Assembly (NCBI RefSeq): GCF_000701405.1
Contig: NZ_JNIV01000063.1
Location: forward strand, 1 to 27,910
DNA from: Deinococcus marmoris DSM 12784
Lineage (GTDB): Bacteria > Deinococcota > Deinococci > Deinococcales > Deinococcaceae
DNA length: 27,910 nt
Reading direction: 5' to 3'
Shown: piece by piece, positions 1 through 7,799 of the stretch
Position numbering within the stretch: position 1 is the stretch's first letter
Layout: every line of letters begins with the position of its first letter
Notes under the pieces: generated by a model
Told to the model about the DNA's origin: nothing
The model's database searches: none
Seen by the model: only the letters and a program-made list of their open reading frames with translations
Translations under genes and position numbers: made by a program

Positions 1-297
1 CTCTGGGTCACGTCCTGCTGCCTGCCGAGTTTCCCGCACCAGGACGCGATTGATCGCCTCCCATGAACCGTCAGCTTCAAAACGGCGAAAGTACGAATAC
101 ACCGTCTGCCACGCTGGAAAGTCATGCGGCAGGTTTCTCCAGGCAATGCCGCCCTGCAAGACGTACATGATCGCGCACAGCACCTCGTAGAGATCGACCG
201 TGCGTGGCCGCCCTCCTGGCTTGGCAGAGGGGAGGAGTGGTTCGAGCCGCTTAAACTGGGCTTGGGTCAGGTCCGACGAGTAAGGCTTGCGTTTCAC
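1..297 (-). CDS. IS5-family transposase, N-terminal part (runs off the left edge)
   Basis: Read on the minus strand from a GTG at 297, an in-frame TGA lies two codons upstream, so 297 is the only plausible start. The 99 visible residues begin MKRKPYSSDLTQAQF and contain LEPLLPSAKPGGRPR, a block around VLCAIMYVLQGGIAWRNLP, and YSYFRRFEADGSW. These are hallmarks of the N-terminal DUF4096-type region of IS5-family transposases. The catalytic DDE residues would lie beyond the edge, so whether the element is intact cannot be judged. No clear ribosome binding site precedes the GTG. Confidence 0.8.
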   Translation of the reverse strand, partial: MKRKPYSSDLTQAQFKRLEPLLPSAKPGGRPRTVDLYEVLCAIMYVLQGGIAWRNLPHDFPAWQTVYSYFRRFEADGSWEAINRVLVRETRQAAGRDPE

Positions 298-340
298 ACC
301 TCAAGCTTGCCACCGGGTCTGACCCTTTATAAACGCGCTC
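1..340 (-). mobile_element. IS5-family insertion sequence, right-hand part, cut by the window edge
   Basis: The element holds the 5' end of a DDE transposase gene read toward the left edge. Its outer end lies close to position 340, because the thiD reading frame ends abruptly at 341-343 and the sequence outside reads smoothly as ThiD. On the minus strand the end begins with GAGCGCGTTTATAAAGGG, which I recall as similar to ends of the IS427-like part of the IS5 family; this is memory, not a search. The other end and the target duplication lie outside the window, so the boundary is approximate. Confidence 0.7.
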
Positions 341-763
341 TTAGGGGACGTTGGACGTGACCAGGGTAGCGAGGAGCAAAAGCTCGTCCCGCAGAACTTC
401 CACCGCCTCCGGGTCCCGCAGCGCGTTACCGCTCTTGGCGAGCAGCACCGGGTCCACCACCAGCGGCAACCCACGCCAGCGCAAGGCCGCCGCCACAGCC
501 CGGATGATGTCCGCGTTACCCAGTACCCCGGTCTTGATGGCCGCCACCGGGAAGTCGTCCAGCATCGCCTCAATCTGCGCCGTGACCAGTCGGGGATCCA
601 TCGCGTGGACCGCGTGAACGCCCAGCATGTTCTGCACCGTGATCAGCGTGATGGCCGACGTGCCGAACACACCATGGGCCTCAAAGGTCTTGAGATCGGC
701 CTGAATCCCCGCCCCACCACCCGAATCCGAACTGGCGGTGGTCAGGGCAACCCGGACAGTCAT
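341..763 (-). pseudogene. thiD: Truncated hydroxymethylpyrimidine/phosphomethylpyrimidine kinase
   Basis: ThiD phosphorylates HMP and HMP-P in thiamine pyrimidine synthesis. The start at 763 is preceded by a GAGG ribosome binding site at 771-774. The protein opens with a ThiD-type nucleotide and substrate region ([16 protein letters not shown], residues 12-27), then [18 protein letters not shown] and [11 protein letters not shown]. It stops at residue 140, just after VTSNVP, where ThiD proteins normally read VTPN and continue for roughly 120 more residues with the C-terminal ribokinase-fold ATP and anion-hole region. The break coincides with the end of the IS5-type element, so insertion removed the C-terminal half. 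It is very likely non-functional unless a second copy exists elsewhere. Confidence 0.85.
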
Positions 764-905
764 TCTGGAACCTCGGGATTAGGGAGACGGGGAACGCCCA
801 GTGCCGGACTGCTGGGGCTGGCCGTCACATCGTTCGGCCATGCCTCGGTACGGCGGACGGCGGAGCGGAGATTGTCGGCCTGGGCACCGCTGGAGCCGCC
901 GAACG

Positions 906-1079
906 AATTGGTCCCCACTGTTCCAGGCGGTTGTTGAGGCGACGGAAGAAGCCCTCCTGAACGCCTTATGCAGGGCCGTACCGATGGACACTTACGACGG
1001 ACGGCGCATTGAGGCGCTGCCGCTCGAGATGCTGGCGCGGCTGGAGGCCGCGAGGGCAAACCCAGGCCAAGCAGAGTAA
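906..1079 (+). pseudogene. 3' remnant of a DmpA-like (peptidase family S58) aminopeptidase gene
   Basis: From about position 909 the frame reads SPLFQAVVEATEEALLNALC and then a tail with DGRRIEALPLEMLARLE, ending in TAA at 1077-1079. This matches the C-terminal end of DmpA/P1-type self-processing aminopeptidases, whose last region has the pattern PLFQAVVEATEEA-LNAL followed by GRDG--VEALP. Upstream of 906 the frame becomes Arg/Trp-rich and no longer resembles the family, so the N-terminal 85 percent, including the autoprocessing Ser, is absent. The stretch 764-905 shows no gene I can support. The remnant sits directly before a peptide transport operon, so it may once have belonged to it. Family assignment rests on about 55 residues. 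Confidence 0.55.
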
Positions 1080-1137
1080 AGGGCTGACCGGGGGATCGAC
1101 CACAGGACCTCTCGCCCCCTTCCATTCTACCCCCAGA

Positions 1138-1174
1138 GTGTTATAGCCTCTTAGAACACATCAACGGGTGTTCT
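1138..1174. promoter_or_regulatory. Candidate operator: alternating GTGTT/AACAC half-sites before the peptide operon
   Basis: An inverted repeat AGAACAC (1153-1159) and GTGTTCT (1168-1174) with an 8-bp spacer lies 24 bp before the first gene. A third half-site, GTGTT at 1138-1142, forms a second inverted pair with AACAC at 1155-1159. The position suits an operator for the operon's own GntR regulator (6756-7799), but that link is inference. No convincing -35/-10 pair was identified. Confidence 0.35.
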
Positions 1175-1197
1175 TGCCCAGCTTCGGAGGTCTTCCT

Positions 1198-2778
1198 ATG
1201 AACGTGAAGAGACTGTCTCGTATTGCCCTATCGCTTGCCGCCGCACTTACCGTGGGTCAGGCCTTCGCCGCCACCCGTGGAGGCCAGATGACCTTTGGCC
1301 GCTACGCCGACTCGCTGTTTCTGGACCCGGTGCTGAACGATGCCAACCTGGACATCTGGATCCTGACCAACCTGTACGACACCCTGCTTCAGCCCACCAA
1401 CGATGGCAAGGGCGTGCAGATGGGACTGGCCAGCAGCTACACCACCGGCAAGGACGGCAAGAGCATGGTGTTGACCCTGCGCGCTGGCCTGAAGTTCGCC
1501 GATGGCAGCGCGCTAAACGCCAGCGACGTGAAATGGTCCCTGGACCGCGCCCGCAACCCAGAGGCCGGGGCCTGGAACAGCTCGCTGGCCAGCATCAATT
1601 CCATCGCGGTCAGCGGCAACAAGGTCACGCTGAACCTCAAGCGGCCCGATCCCACGCTGCCCGCCGCGCTGGCCACCTTCAACGCCGCGATCATGCCGCA
1701 AAAACTCTTCACTGCCGCCCCCGGCAAGAACGACGCCGAGAAGGCCAAGGCCTTTGCGGAAAAGCCCATCGGCTCCGGTCCCTTCGTTCTGAGCGAGTGG
1801 AAGCGCGGCTCATACATGGTGATGAAGCGCAACCCGTACTACTGGAAGAAGGGCGACGACGGCAAGGCGCTGCCGTATCTGGACAGCGTGCGCTTCGAGA
1901 TCATCCCCGACGACAACACCCGCATCCTGAAGTTGCAGGCCGGGGAACTCCAGATCGCGGAGTTCATCCCGCTGAGCCGCGTGGCCGAACTGAAGGCTGA
2001 TTCCAGGCTCAACATGACACTATTTCCGTCCACCAAGGTCAGCAGCATCCTGATGAATAACCGGCCCAAGCTCAACGACGGCAGCGAGAACCCGCTGAGC
2101 GACGTCAACGTGCGCCAGGCGCTGAACTACGCGTCCAACAAGGACGCCCTGATTCAGGTGGTGACCTACGGCAACGGCAAGCCCATGAAGTCGTACATGT
2201 CGTCCACCACGCCGCTGTTTGACGCCAAGCAGCCCGGCTTCCCCTACGATCTGGCGAAAGCCAAGGCGCTGATGGCCGCCAGCAAATACAAGAACGGCTT
2301 CGATGTCACGGTGCTGGCCACCAGCGGCAGTGCCGACGATCTGGCCCTGCTCACTGCCTTGCAGCAGATGTGGGGCGCGGTGGGCGTCAGGCTCAAGATC
2401 GAGCAGCTCGACGCCGCCACCAAGACGGCCCGCTACCGTGCCAACGACTTCCAGATGCGGACGGCGGCCTGGACCAACGACATCAACGATCCCAGTCAGA
2501 TCACCAGCTATTACACGCTGTTCGACAACATCGAGTCGGTCCACACCGGCTTCAAGAGTGCCGAGGTCGATAAACTGTTCGCCCAGAGCCAGCAGGAGCT
2601 GAATCTCGCCAGACGCACCGCCCAGTACCAGCAGATTCAGAGCATCTACCTGAAGGCCGCGCCCATCGTGTACCTGTACGAGACGCCGTACCCGGTGGCA
2701 ATGTCCAAGAAGGTCAAGGGCTTTTTCCAGATTCCGCTGGGCAACAACCTGTTCGCCAGCGCTTACCTTGACAAATAA
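1198..2778 (+). CDS. ABC transporter substrate-binding protein, family 5 (Dpp/Opp type)
   Basis: This is the solute receptor of the peptide/amide ABC importer encoded next. I chose ATG 1198 over the in-frame GTG at 1168 because GGAGG sits just upstream and the protein then starts with a classic signal peptide (MNVKRLSRIALSLAAALTVG, probable cleavage after AFA near residue 24). The mature part shows SBP_bac_5 landmarks: LDPVLNDANLDIWILTNLYDTL, the WSLDRARNPE segment, GSGPFVLSEWKRG, NPYYW, and DVNVRQALNYASNKDAL. At 526 residues it has typical family length. No lipobox Cys is seen, so the anchoring mode is open. The ligand cannot be deduced, since family members bind peptides, glutathione, nickel chelates, sugars or opines. 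It is the first gene of a 12-gene series, separated from the permease by a hairpin. Confidence 0.93.
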   Translation: MNVKRLSRIALSLAAALTVGQAFAATRGGQMTFGRYADSLFLDPVLNDANLDIWILTNLYDTLLQPTNDGKGVQMGLASSYTTGKDGKSMVLTLRAGLKFADGSALNASDVKWSLDRARNPEAGAWNSSLASINSIAVSGNKVTLNLKRPDPTLPAALATFNAAIMPQKLFTAAPGKNDAEKAKAFAEKPIGSGPFVLSEWKRGSYMVMKRNPYYWKKGDDGKALPYLDSVRFEIIPDDNTRILKLQAGELQIAEFIPLSRVAELKADSRLNMTLFPSTKVSSILMNNRPKLNDGSENPLSDVNVRQALNYASNKDALIQVVTYGNGKPMKSYMSSTTPLFDAKQPGFPYDLAKAKALMAASKYKNGFDVTVLATSGSADDLALLTALQQMWGAVGVRLKIEQLDAATKTARYRANDFQMRTAAWTNDINDPSQITSYYTLFDNIESVHTGFKSAEVDKLFAQSQQELNLARRTAQYQQIQSIYLKAAPIVYLYETPYPVAMSKKVKGFFQIPLGNNLFASAYLDK

Positions 2779-2812
2779 GCCCACAGCCTGACCTGACGTG
2801 ATGGACGTTCCA

Positions 2813-2841
2813 CGCCGCCCCTGACGCCATCTGGGGCGGCG
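2813..2841 (+). terminator. GC-rich hairpin between binding-protein and permease genes (attenuator-like)
   Basis: CGCCGCCCC (2813-2821) pairs perfectly with GGGGCGGCG (2833-2841) around an 11-nt loop. The only T-run (2861-2865) is about 20 nt downstream, so this is a poor intrinsic terminator. It is better seen as a partial terminator or 3'-end stabiliser that lets the binding-protein mRNA exceed the downstream genes, a common arrangement in ABC operons. Confidence 0.55.
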
Positions 2842-2881
2842 GTCCATTCTCCTTTCCTGCTTTTTCTTCCTGGGAGGTTCG

Positions 2882-3820
2882 ATGCACGCGAGTTACGTGA
2901 TCCGGCGCTTGCTCCAGATCATTCCCACCTTCCTGGCCGTGATGCTGGTGGTCTTTTTGCTGGTGCGTCTGTTGCCGGGCGATCCGGCCAGCGCCATCCT
3001 GGGCGACCGGGCCACCGCCGAGATCGTGGAGCGCACCAACCGCGAACTGGGTCTGGACCGGCCCCTGCCCATCCAATTCGGGGTCTTTGTCCGCAACCTG
3101 TTGCAGGGTGACCTGGGCGACAGCATCAGCCTCAAGATTCCGGTGCTGCGGTTGATCGGCGAGCGGCTGCCCACCACCCTGTTCCTGACCGCCTACGCCG
3201 CCGTGCTGGGCGTGCTGATGGCTGTGCCGCTGGCCGTGCTGGCCGCCGTTCGCCGCAATACCTGGGTGGACGCCGTGATCCGGGCGGTCTTTCAGGTGGG
3301 CCTGTCGCTGCCGGTGTTCTACGTGGCCCTGCAACTGCTGAGCCTGCTGGGCGCGCGGCTGGGCTGGTTTCCCATCGGCGGCTACGGCGAGGGTTTCGGC
3401 GGGCACCTGTACCACCTCTTCCTGCCCGCGCTGACGCTGGGCCTGAACCTGGCGGCGATCCTGGTCCGCACGCTGCGGAACAGCATTATTGAAGTCCTGA
3501 CCGCCGAGTACGTGGATTTTGCGCGCGCCAAGGGCCTGCGCAGCCGCGTGATCATGACCCGGCACGTGCTGCGCAACGCATTGATCGCCACCGTCACGCT
3601 GCTGGGCCTGAACATCGGCGCGCTGATCGGTGGGGCCGTGATTACCGAGACCGTCTTCGCCATTCCCGGTGTGGGCCGCCTGATGGTGGACGCCATCTTC
3701 GGGCGCGACTACCCGGTCATTCAGGGCCTGACCCTGACTTTTGCCCTGATCGTGTCGCTGGTCTTTCTGATCACCGACCTGATTCACGCCCGCCTCGATC
3801 CACGCGCGGAGCTGTCATGA
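2882..3820 (+). CDS. Peptide-type ABC transporter permease, DppB family
   Basis: First membrane subunit of the importer, 312 residues. GGGAGG precedes the ATG at a good distance. The N-terminus is the diagnostic DppB/OppB start (YVIRRLLQIIPTFLAVMLVVFLLVRLLPGDPA, first membrane helix plus the LLPGDPA motif). About six hydrophobic segments follow. The coupling loop with the EAA-type motif is visible as EYVDFARAKGLRSRVIMTRHVLRNALIA, and the end reads FLITDLIHARLDPR, also typical. The downstream permease starts 10 nt after the stop, so the two are co-translated. The class is certain and the substrate unknown. Confidence 0.93.
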   Translation: MHASYVIRRLLQIIPTFLAVMLVVFLLVRLLPGDPASAILGDRATAEIVERTNRELGLDRPLPIQFGVFVRNLLQGDLGDSISLKIPVLRLIGERLPTTLFLTAYAAVLGVLMAVPLAVLAAVRRNTWVDAVIRAVFQVGLSLPVFYVALQLLSLLGARLGWFPIGGYGEGFGGHLYHLFLPALTLGLNLAAILVRTLRNSIIEVLTAEYVDFARAKGLRSRVIMTRHVLRNALIATVTLLGLNIGALIGGAVITETVFAIPGVGRLMVDAIFGRDYPVIQGLTLTFALIVSLVFLITDLIHARLDPRAELS

Positions 3821-3830
3821 GGAGCTGCCC

Positions 3831-4685
3831 ATGACCACCATGCATTCGCCTGCGCTGGAAGTGGCGGCCCGCCCGCGCCGCCGCTGGCCCAAGCCCACGC
3901 TGTTGATCGGGCTGGCGCTGCTGCTGCTGCTGCTTGTGGCGGCCCTGTTTCCGCGCGCCCTGGCTCCGTTCAGCCCCACCGATTTCGATTACGAGGCGCT
4001 GCTCAAGGGGCCGAGCGCCAAACATCCCTTCGGCACCGACAATTTCGGGCGCGACGTGCTGAGCCGCGTGATCTACGCCACCCGCGTCGACCTCCAGATC
4101 GCCGTGTTTACCACGCTCTTTCCTTTCATCTTCGGCACGCTTCTGGGCGCGCTGACCGGCTACCTGGGCCGCTGGAGTGACGCCCTGGTGGGCCGCGTCG
4201 CCGATCTGGTGGTGGTCTTTCCCTTTCTAGTGCTGGTCATCGCCATCGTGGCGGTGCTGGGGCCGGGCCTGACCAACATGTACATCGCGGTCAGCGCGGT
4301 GGGCTGGGTCAGCTACTGGAGATTGACGCGCGGCGAGGTCATGAACCAGAAGAAGGCCGAGTACGCGCAGGCCGGGCGGGTGCTGGGCTACAGCCCCAGC
4401 CGCATTCTGCTGCGCCACCTGCTGCCCAACGCCGTCACGCCCGCCATCGTGTACCTGATGACCGACATGAGCCTGGGCATCCTGCTGGGCGCGTCACTGG
4501 GGTACCTGGGCCTGGGCGCGCAGCCGCCGACCGCCGAGTGGGGCGTGATGGTGGCCGACGGCAAGAATTTCATGGCCACCGCGTGGTGGATCAGCACCTT
4601 TCCCGGCCTGGCCCTGACGCTGGCGGGCGTGACTTTCAGCCTGATCGGCGACGGACTGGCCGACGCCCTGAGGCCGCGCACATGA
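3831..4685 (+). CDS. Peptide-type ABC transporter permease, DppC family
   Basis: Second membrane subunit, 284 residues. It has a cytoplasmic basic N-terminus, one helix (LLIGLALLLLLLVAALFP), the HPFGTDNFGRDVLSRVIYATRVDLQIA block characteristic of DppC, then five further helices. The EAA loop reads EYAQAGRVLGYSPSRILLRHLLPN, and LGYLGLGAQPPTAEWGVMVADG is the conserved DppC C-terminal signature. A GGAG ribosome binding site lies in the 10-nt gap after the first permease. Its stop overlaps the next ATG as ATGA, indicating translational coupling to the first ATPase. Confidence 0.93.
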   Translation: MTTMHSPALEVAARPRRRWPKPTLLIGLALLLLLLVAALFPRALAPFSPTDFDYEALLKGPSAKHPFGTDNFGRDVLSRVIYATRVDLQIAVFTTLFPFIFGTLLGALTGYLGRWSDALVGRVADLVVVFPFLVLVIAIVAVLGPGLTNMYIAVSAVGWVSYWRLTRGEVMNQKKAEYAQAGRVLGYSPSRILLRHLLPNAVTPAIVYLMTDMSLGILLGASLGYLGLGAQPPTAEWGVMVADGKNFMATAWWISTFPGLALTLAGVTFSLIGDGLADALRPRT

Positions 4686-5683
4686 CGCCCCTCCTGAGTG
4701 TCCGTGACCTGAATGTCCGCATTCCCACGCCCGGCGGCATTCTCCATGCGGTGCGCGGCGTCAACTTTGACCTGATGCCCGGCGAGGTGCTGGGGCTGGT
4801 GGGCGAGTCCGGCAGCGGTAAAAGCGTGACCCTGCGCTCGTTGATCCGCCTGCACCGCCCGCCGATTGAGATGACGGGAACGGTGGAGTACGGCGGACAG
4901 AACCTGCTGGACCTGTCCGAGGCCAGGCTGCGCGACGTGCGCGGAGGGCAGATCAGCATGATCTTTCAGGAGCCGATGTCCGCGCTGAACCCGGTGCTGA
5001 CGGTGGGCGAGCAGATCGGCGAGAACCTGCGTGAACACAAGGGTCTGCGGGGCAAGGCGGCACAGGACCGGGCCGCCGAACTGCTGGACCTGACCGGCAT
5101 TCCCAGCCCCCGCGCCCGCCTGTCCGATTACCCGCACCAGTTCTCCGGCGGCATGCGCCAGCGGGCCATGATCGCCATCGCGCTGGCCTCCGAGCCGCAG
5201 TTGCTGCTGGCCGACGAGCCGACCACCGCCCTAGACGTCACCATCCAGGATCAGATCTTGCGGTTGCTGCTGCGGCTGCGCGAGGAGCTGCACATGGGCG
5301 TGATTCTGGTCACGCACGATCTGGGCGTGGTGGCGCAGACCTGTGACCGGGTGGCCGTGATGTACGGCGGGCGGCTGGTGGAGACGGCGGGAGTGAATGA
5401 TCTGTTCCACGCGCCGAAACACGCCTACACGCTGGGGCTGATGCGGAGCCTGCCGGGGGCCGGGGAACACCGCCGCCCCTTGCAACCCATTCCCGGCGGG
5501 CCGCCCGATCTGCGCTCGCTGCCGCCCGGTTGCCCCTTCGCGCCGCGCTGTGAGTACGTGACCGACGCCTGCCAGGGCATGGAGCCGCCGCTGCTGGAAG
5601 TCGCCCCCGGACGCTTCAGCGCCTGCATCCATTCCGACGAGCTGCCCGCCCTGAAATCCACGCCTGAGGAGGTGGAGGTATGA
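4682..5683 (+). CDS. Peptide-type ABC transporter ATPase, DppD/OppD family
   Basis: First nucleotide-binding subunit, 333 residues, starting at the ATG that overlaps the previous stop; longer readings would run back into the permease gene. Walker A is GESGSGKS (41-48), the Q-loop is [11 protein letters not shown], the signature [16 protein letters not shown], Walker [13 protein letters not shown], and the switch His lies in VTHDLGVV. The C-terminal oligopeptide-type extension with [14 protein letters not shown] is present; this four-Cys region can hold an iron-sulfur cluster in some family members. All catalytic motifs are intact. Overlaps the second ATPase gene by ATGA. Confidence 0.94.
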   Translation: MTPLLSVRDLNVRIPTPGGILHAVRGVNFDLMPGEVLGLVGESGSGKSVTLRSLIRLHRPPIEMTGTVEYGGQNLLDLSEARLRDVRGGQISMIFQEPMSALNPVLTVGEQIGENLREHKGLRGKAAQDRAAELLDLTGIPSPRARLSDYPHQFSGGMRQRAMIAIALASEPQLLLADEPTTALDVTIQDQILRLLLRLREELHMGVILVTHDLGVVAQTCDRVAVMYGGRLVETAGVNDLFHAPKHAYTLGLMRSLPGAGEHRRPLQPIPGGPPDLRSLPPGCPFAPRCEYVTDACQGMEPPLLEVAPGRFSACIHSDELPALKSTPEEVEV

Positions 5684-6759
5684 CCGTTCCACTCTCCAAA
5701 TCCACGCCGCCCAAATCCACCTCGCCGCTGCTGGACCCTCCCTTGATGGAAATTCATGGCCTGACCAAGACGTTTCCAGTAGCGCAAAGCTTGCTGTCGC
5801 GGTGGCGAGGGCAGCCACAACGCGCCGTGCAAGCCCTGACCGATGTGGAATTGACCGTACGGCGCGGCGAAACGCTGGGCATCGTGGGCGAGAGCGGCTG
5901 CGGCAAATCCACGCTGGCGCGCACGCTGGTCCGGCTGTACGACGCGGACCGGGGCAGCGTCCGCTACGGCGATCTGGACGTGCTGGCGCTGAGTGGCTCG
6001 GAGTTGCGCCAATACAACCGCCGGGTCCAGATGATCTTTCAGGACCCGTATTCCAGCCTTAACCCGCGCATGACCGTGGAGGCCGTGCTGCGCGAGGCGC
6101 TGAGCGTTCACAAGATGCGCCCCGCCGCCGAGCAGCCCGCCCGCGTGCGCGAACTTCTGGTGCTGGTGGGTCTTCCTCCTGAAGCTGCCGGACGCCTGCC
6201 CCACGAGTTTTCGGGCGGTCAGCGCCAGCGCATCGGTATTGCGCGGGCACTGGCGCTGGAGCCGGAATGTCTGATTGCCGATGAGCTGGTGTCGGCACTG
6301 GACGTGTCGGTACAGGCTCAAGTCGTGAACCTGCTGCTGGAATTGCAGGAACGCCTGGACCTGACCGTGCTGTTCGTGGCCCATGACCTGCGGCTGGTGC
6401 GCCACATCTCGCACCAGGTGGCCGTGATGTACCTGGGCCGGGTGGTGGAGGTTTCGGATACGCAAACGATTTTTGCCGCGCCGCGCCATCCGTACACGCA
6501 AGCTCTTCTGGCTGCCGCGCCCACCCTTGATCCCAGCCAGCGCACGGCGGCCCCGGCCATCACAGGAGAGCTGCCCAGTCCACTGAATGTTCCCAGTGGT
6601 TGCGCCTTTCGCACGCGCTGCCCGCACGCCTTTGACCGCTGTGCCACTGAGCGGCCCGCGCTCCTGAAGCTGGAAGACGGGCCGGAGGTGGCCTGCCATC
6701 TGTACGATCCGGCCCAGGCTGGCCCCGTCAGGGTTGGCCCCGCTAAGGTTAGGCTATGA
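5680..6759 (+). CDS. Peptide-type ABC transporter ATPase, DppF/OppF family
   Basis: Second nucleotide-binding subunit, 359 residues. It has Walker A GESGCGKST, the Q-loop FQDPYSSLNPRMTV with the usual DppF wording, signature FSGGQRQRIGIARALA, the H-switch VAHDLRLVRHISH, and the C-terminal CAFRTRCPHAFDRC extension. Walker B reads LIADELVSALD, with Leu where most relatives have Pro after the catalytic Glu; the Glu itself is present, so activity is not obviously affected. A proline-rich stretch of about 20 residues precedes the domain. The stop overlaps the regulator's ATG (ATGA), so the regulator is made from the same mRNA as the transporter. Confidence 0.94.
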   Translation: MTVPLSKSTPPKSTSPLLDPPLMEIHGLTKTFPVAQSLLSRWRGQPQRAVQALTDVELTVRRGETLGIVGESGCGKSTLARTLVRLYDADRGSVRYGDLDVLALSGSELRQYNRRVQMIFQDPYSSLNPRMTVEAVLREALSVHKMRPAAEQPARVRELLVLVGLPPEAAGRLPHEFSGGQRQRIGIARALALEPECLIADELVSALDVSVQAQVVNLLLELQERLDLTVLFVAHDLRLVRHISHQVAVMYLGRVVEVSDTQTIFAAPRHPYTQALLAAAPTLDPSQRTAAPAITGELPSPLNVPSGCAFRTRCPHAFDRCATERPALLKLEDGPEVACHLYDPAQAGPVRVGPAKVRL

Positions 6760-7799
6760 AATCCCCCGTGCTGGACACCTCACCCGGAGCCGGCGAAGCC
6801 TTTATCTGGCCGCTGGGCATAGACCGCACCCTGGCCGTACCAGTGGGGGCGCAACTGCGCGGGCAACTGGAATACGGCATCGCCTGCGGGGATATTCCAC
6901 GCGGCGCGCGGCTGCCTAGTGTGCGCGAGCTGTCGCAGGAGGTGGGCGTGGCCCACATGACGGTGGCAGGCGTCTACAAGGAGTTGCTGGGGATGGGGTT
7001 GATCGTAACTGCGCGCGGGCGGGGAACCTTCGTGGCCGACGTGCCGCAACCGCCGCCAGGCCCCGATCCGGCGCGGCTGACCCGCCTGCTCTCGGAAACG
7101 CTGGCGCAGGCCGAGAACGAGGGCTACAGCCTTCGCCAGATCGGGGAGGCCATGAGCGCCCTGATTTCCCGTGGGGCGCGTCCGCCCCAGATCGGTGTCA
7201 GCGTGCTGCTGGTGGGCCTGTTTGCAGACGCCACCCGCAGTTACGCGGCGGATGTGCAAGCGGCGCTGCCTCCCGGGGACCGCGTCCAGGCTGTTACACT
7301 GGACGATTTGCGCTCCGGGCGCTCGCTGGAGGGGGCGCAAAATGCCGACGTGGTGCTGGCGCTGGCGCACCGCCTGGCCGAGACGCGGGCGCTTTTGCCG
7401 GGGCGGGAAATTATCCCGGTGGGCTTCATTCCCTCACAGCGCACCCGCGCGGCGCTGGCGGCCCTGGACCCCATGATCCGCCTGACGATTGTGGCGACAT
7501 TCGAGGAATTCCTGCCCACCTTCCTGGGCGGCGTCAAACGCTTCGCGCCGCACATCTCGGAAATCCGGGCGACACATCTTCACGCGGCCAATTTGCAGGG
7601 CCTGCTGGATTCATGTGACGTGGCGGTCTACGCCACCGGCTCCGAAACCGTGAGGGCGCTGATGCCCAACAAACCCTCCCTGGAATACCGCCACATTGTG
7701 GACCCACGCGACGTGGAGGGACTGGTGCTGCCCGCTGTGGTCGCCCAGAGAACAACACAGAGGGTTCCCCAACACAAGATCAAAAAGGAGCTGTCATGA
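6756..7799 (+). CDS. GntR-family transcriptional regulator with an unrecognised C-terminal sensor domain
   Basis: 347 residues. The first ~95 residues hold a GntR winged helix-turn-helix: LRGQLEYGIACGDIPRGARLPSVRELSQEVGVAHMTVAGVYKELLGMGLIVTARGRGTFV. The spacing resembles the YtrA/MocR-side GntR proteins rather than FadR. A linker follows, then about 200 residues of alternating beta strands and helices (GVSVLLVGLF, ADVVLALAHRL, EIIPVGFIPSQRT, LTIVATFEEF, DVAVYATGSETV). This could be two Rossmann-like lobes, as in Asp/Glu-racemase or PrpR-N folds, but it is not an FCD, UTRA or aminotransferase domain that I recognise. It overlaps both neighbours by ATGA and sits between transporter and enzyme genes, so it presumably senses the imported compound or a breakdown product. 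Confidence 0.8.
   Translation: MKSPVLDTSPGAGEAFIWPLGIDRTLAVPVGAQLRGQLEYGIACGDIPRGARLPSVRELSQEVGVAHMTVAGVYKELLGMGLIVTARGRGTFVADVPQPPPGPDPARLTRLLSETLAQAENEGYSLRQIGEAMSALISRGARPPQIGVSVLLVGLFADATRSYAADVQAALPPGDRVQAVTLDDLRSGRSLEGAQNADVVLALAHRLAETRALLPGREIIPVGFIPSQRTRAALAALDPMIRLTIVATFEEFLPTFLGGVKRFAPHISEIRATHLHAANLQGLLDSCDVAVYATGSETVRALMPNKPSLEYRHIVDPRDVEGLVLPAVVAQRTTQRVPQHKIKKELS

Noticed and set aside
1168..1197. Earlier GTG start for the first substrate-binding protein
   Set aside because: It would put ten residues before a normal signal peptide and swallow the GGAGG site that serves ATG 1198.
2714..3787. 357-residue minus-strand frame opposite the DppB-type permease
   Set aside because: Gln/His-rich mirror of hydrophobic codons; not a protein family.
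5425..6699. 424-residue minus-strand frame opposite the ATPase genes
   Set aside because: Antisense of DppD/DppF with no recognisable domain; the plus-strand ATPases are complete.
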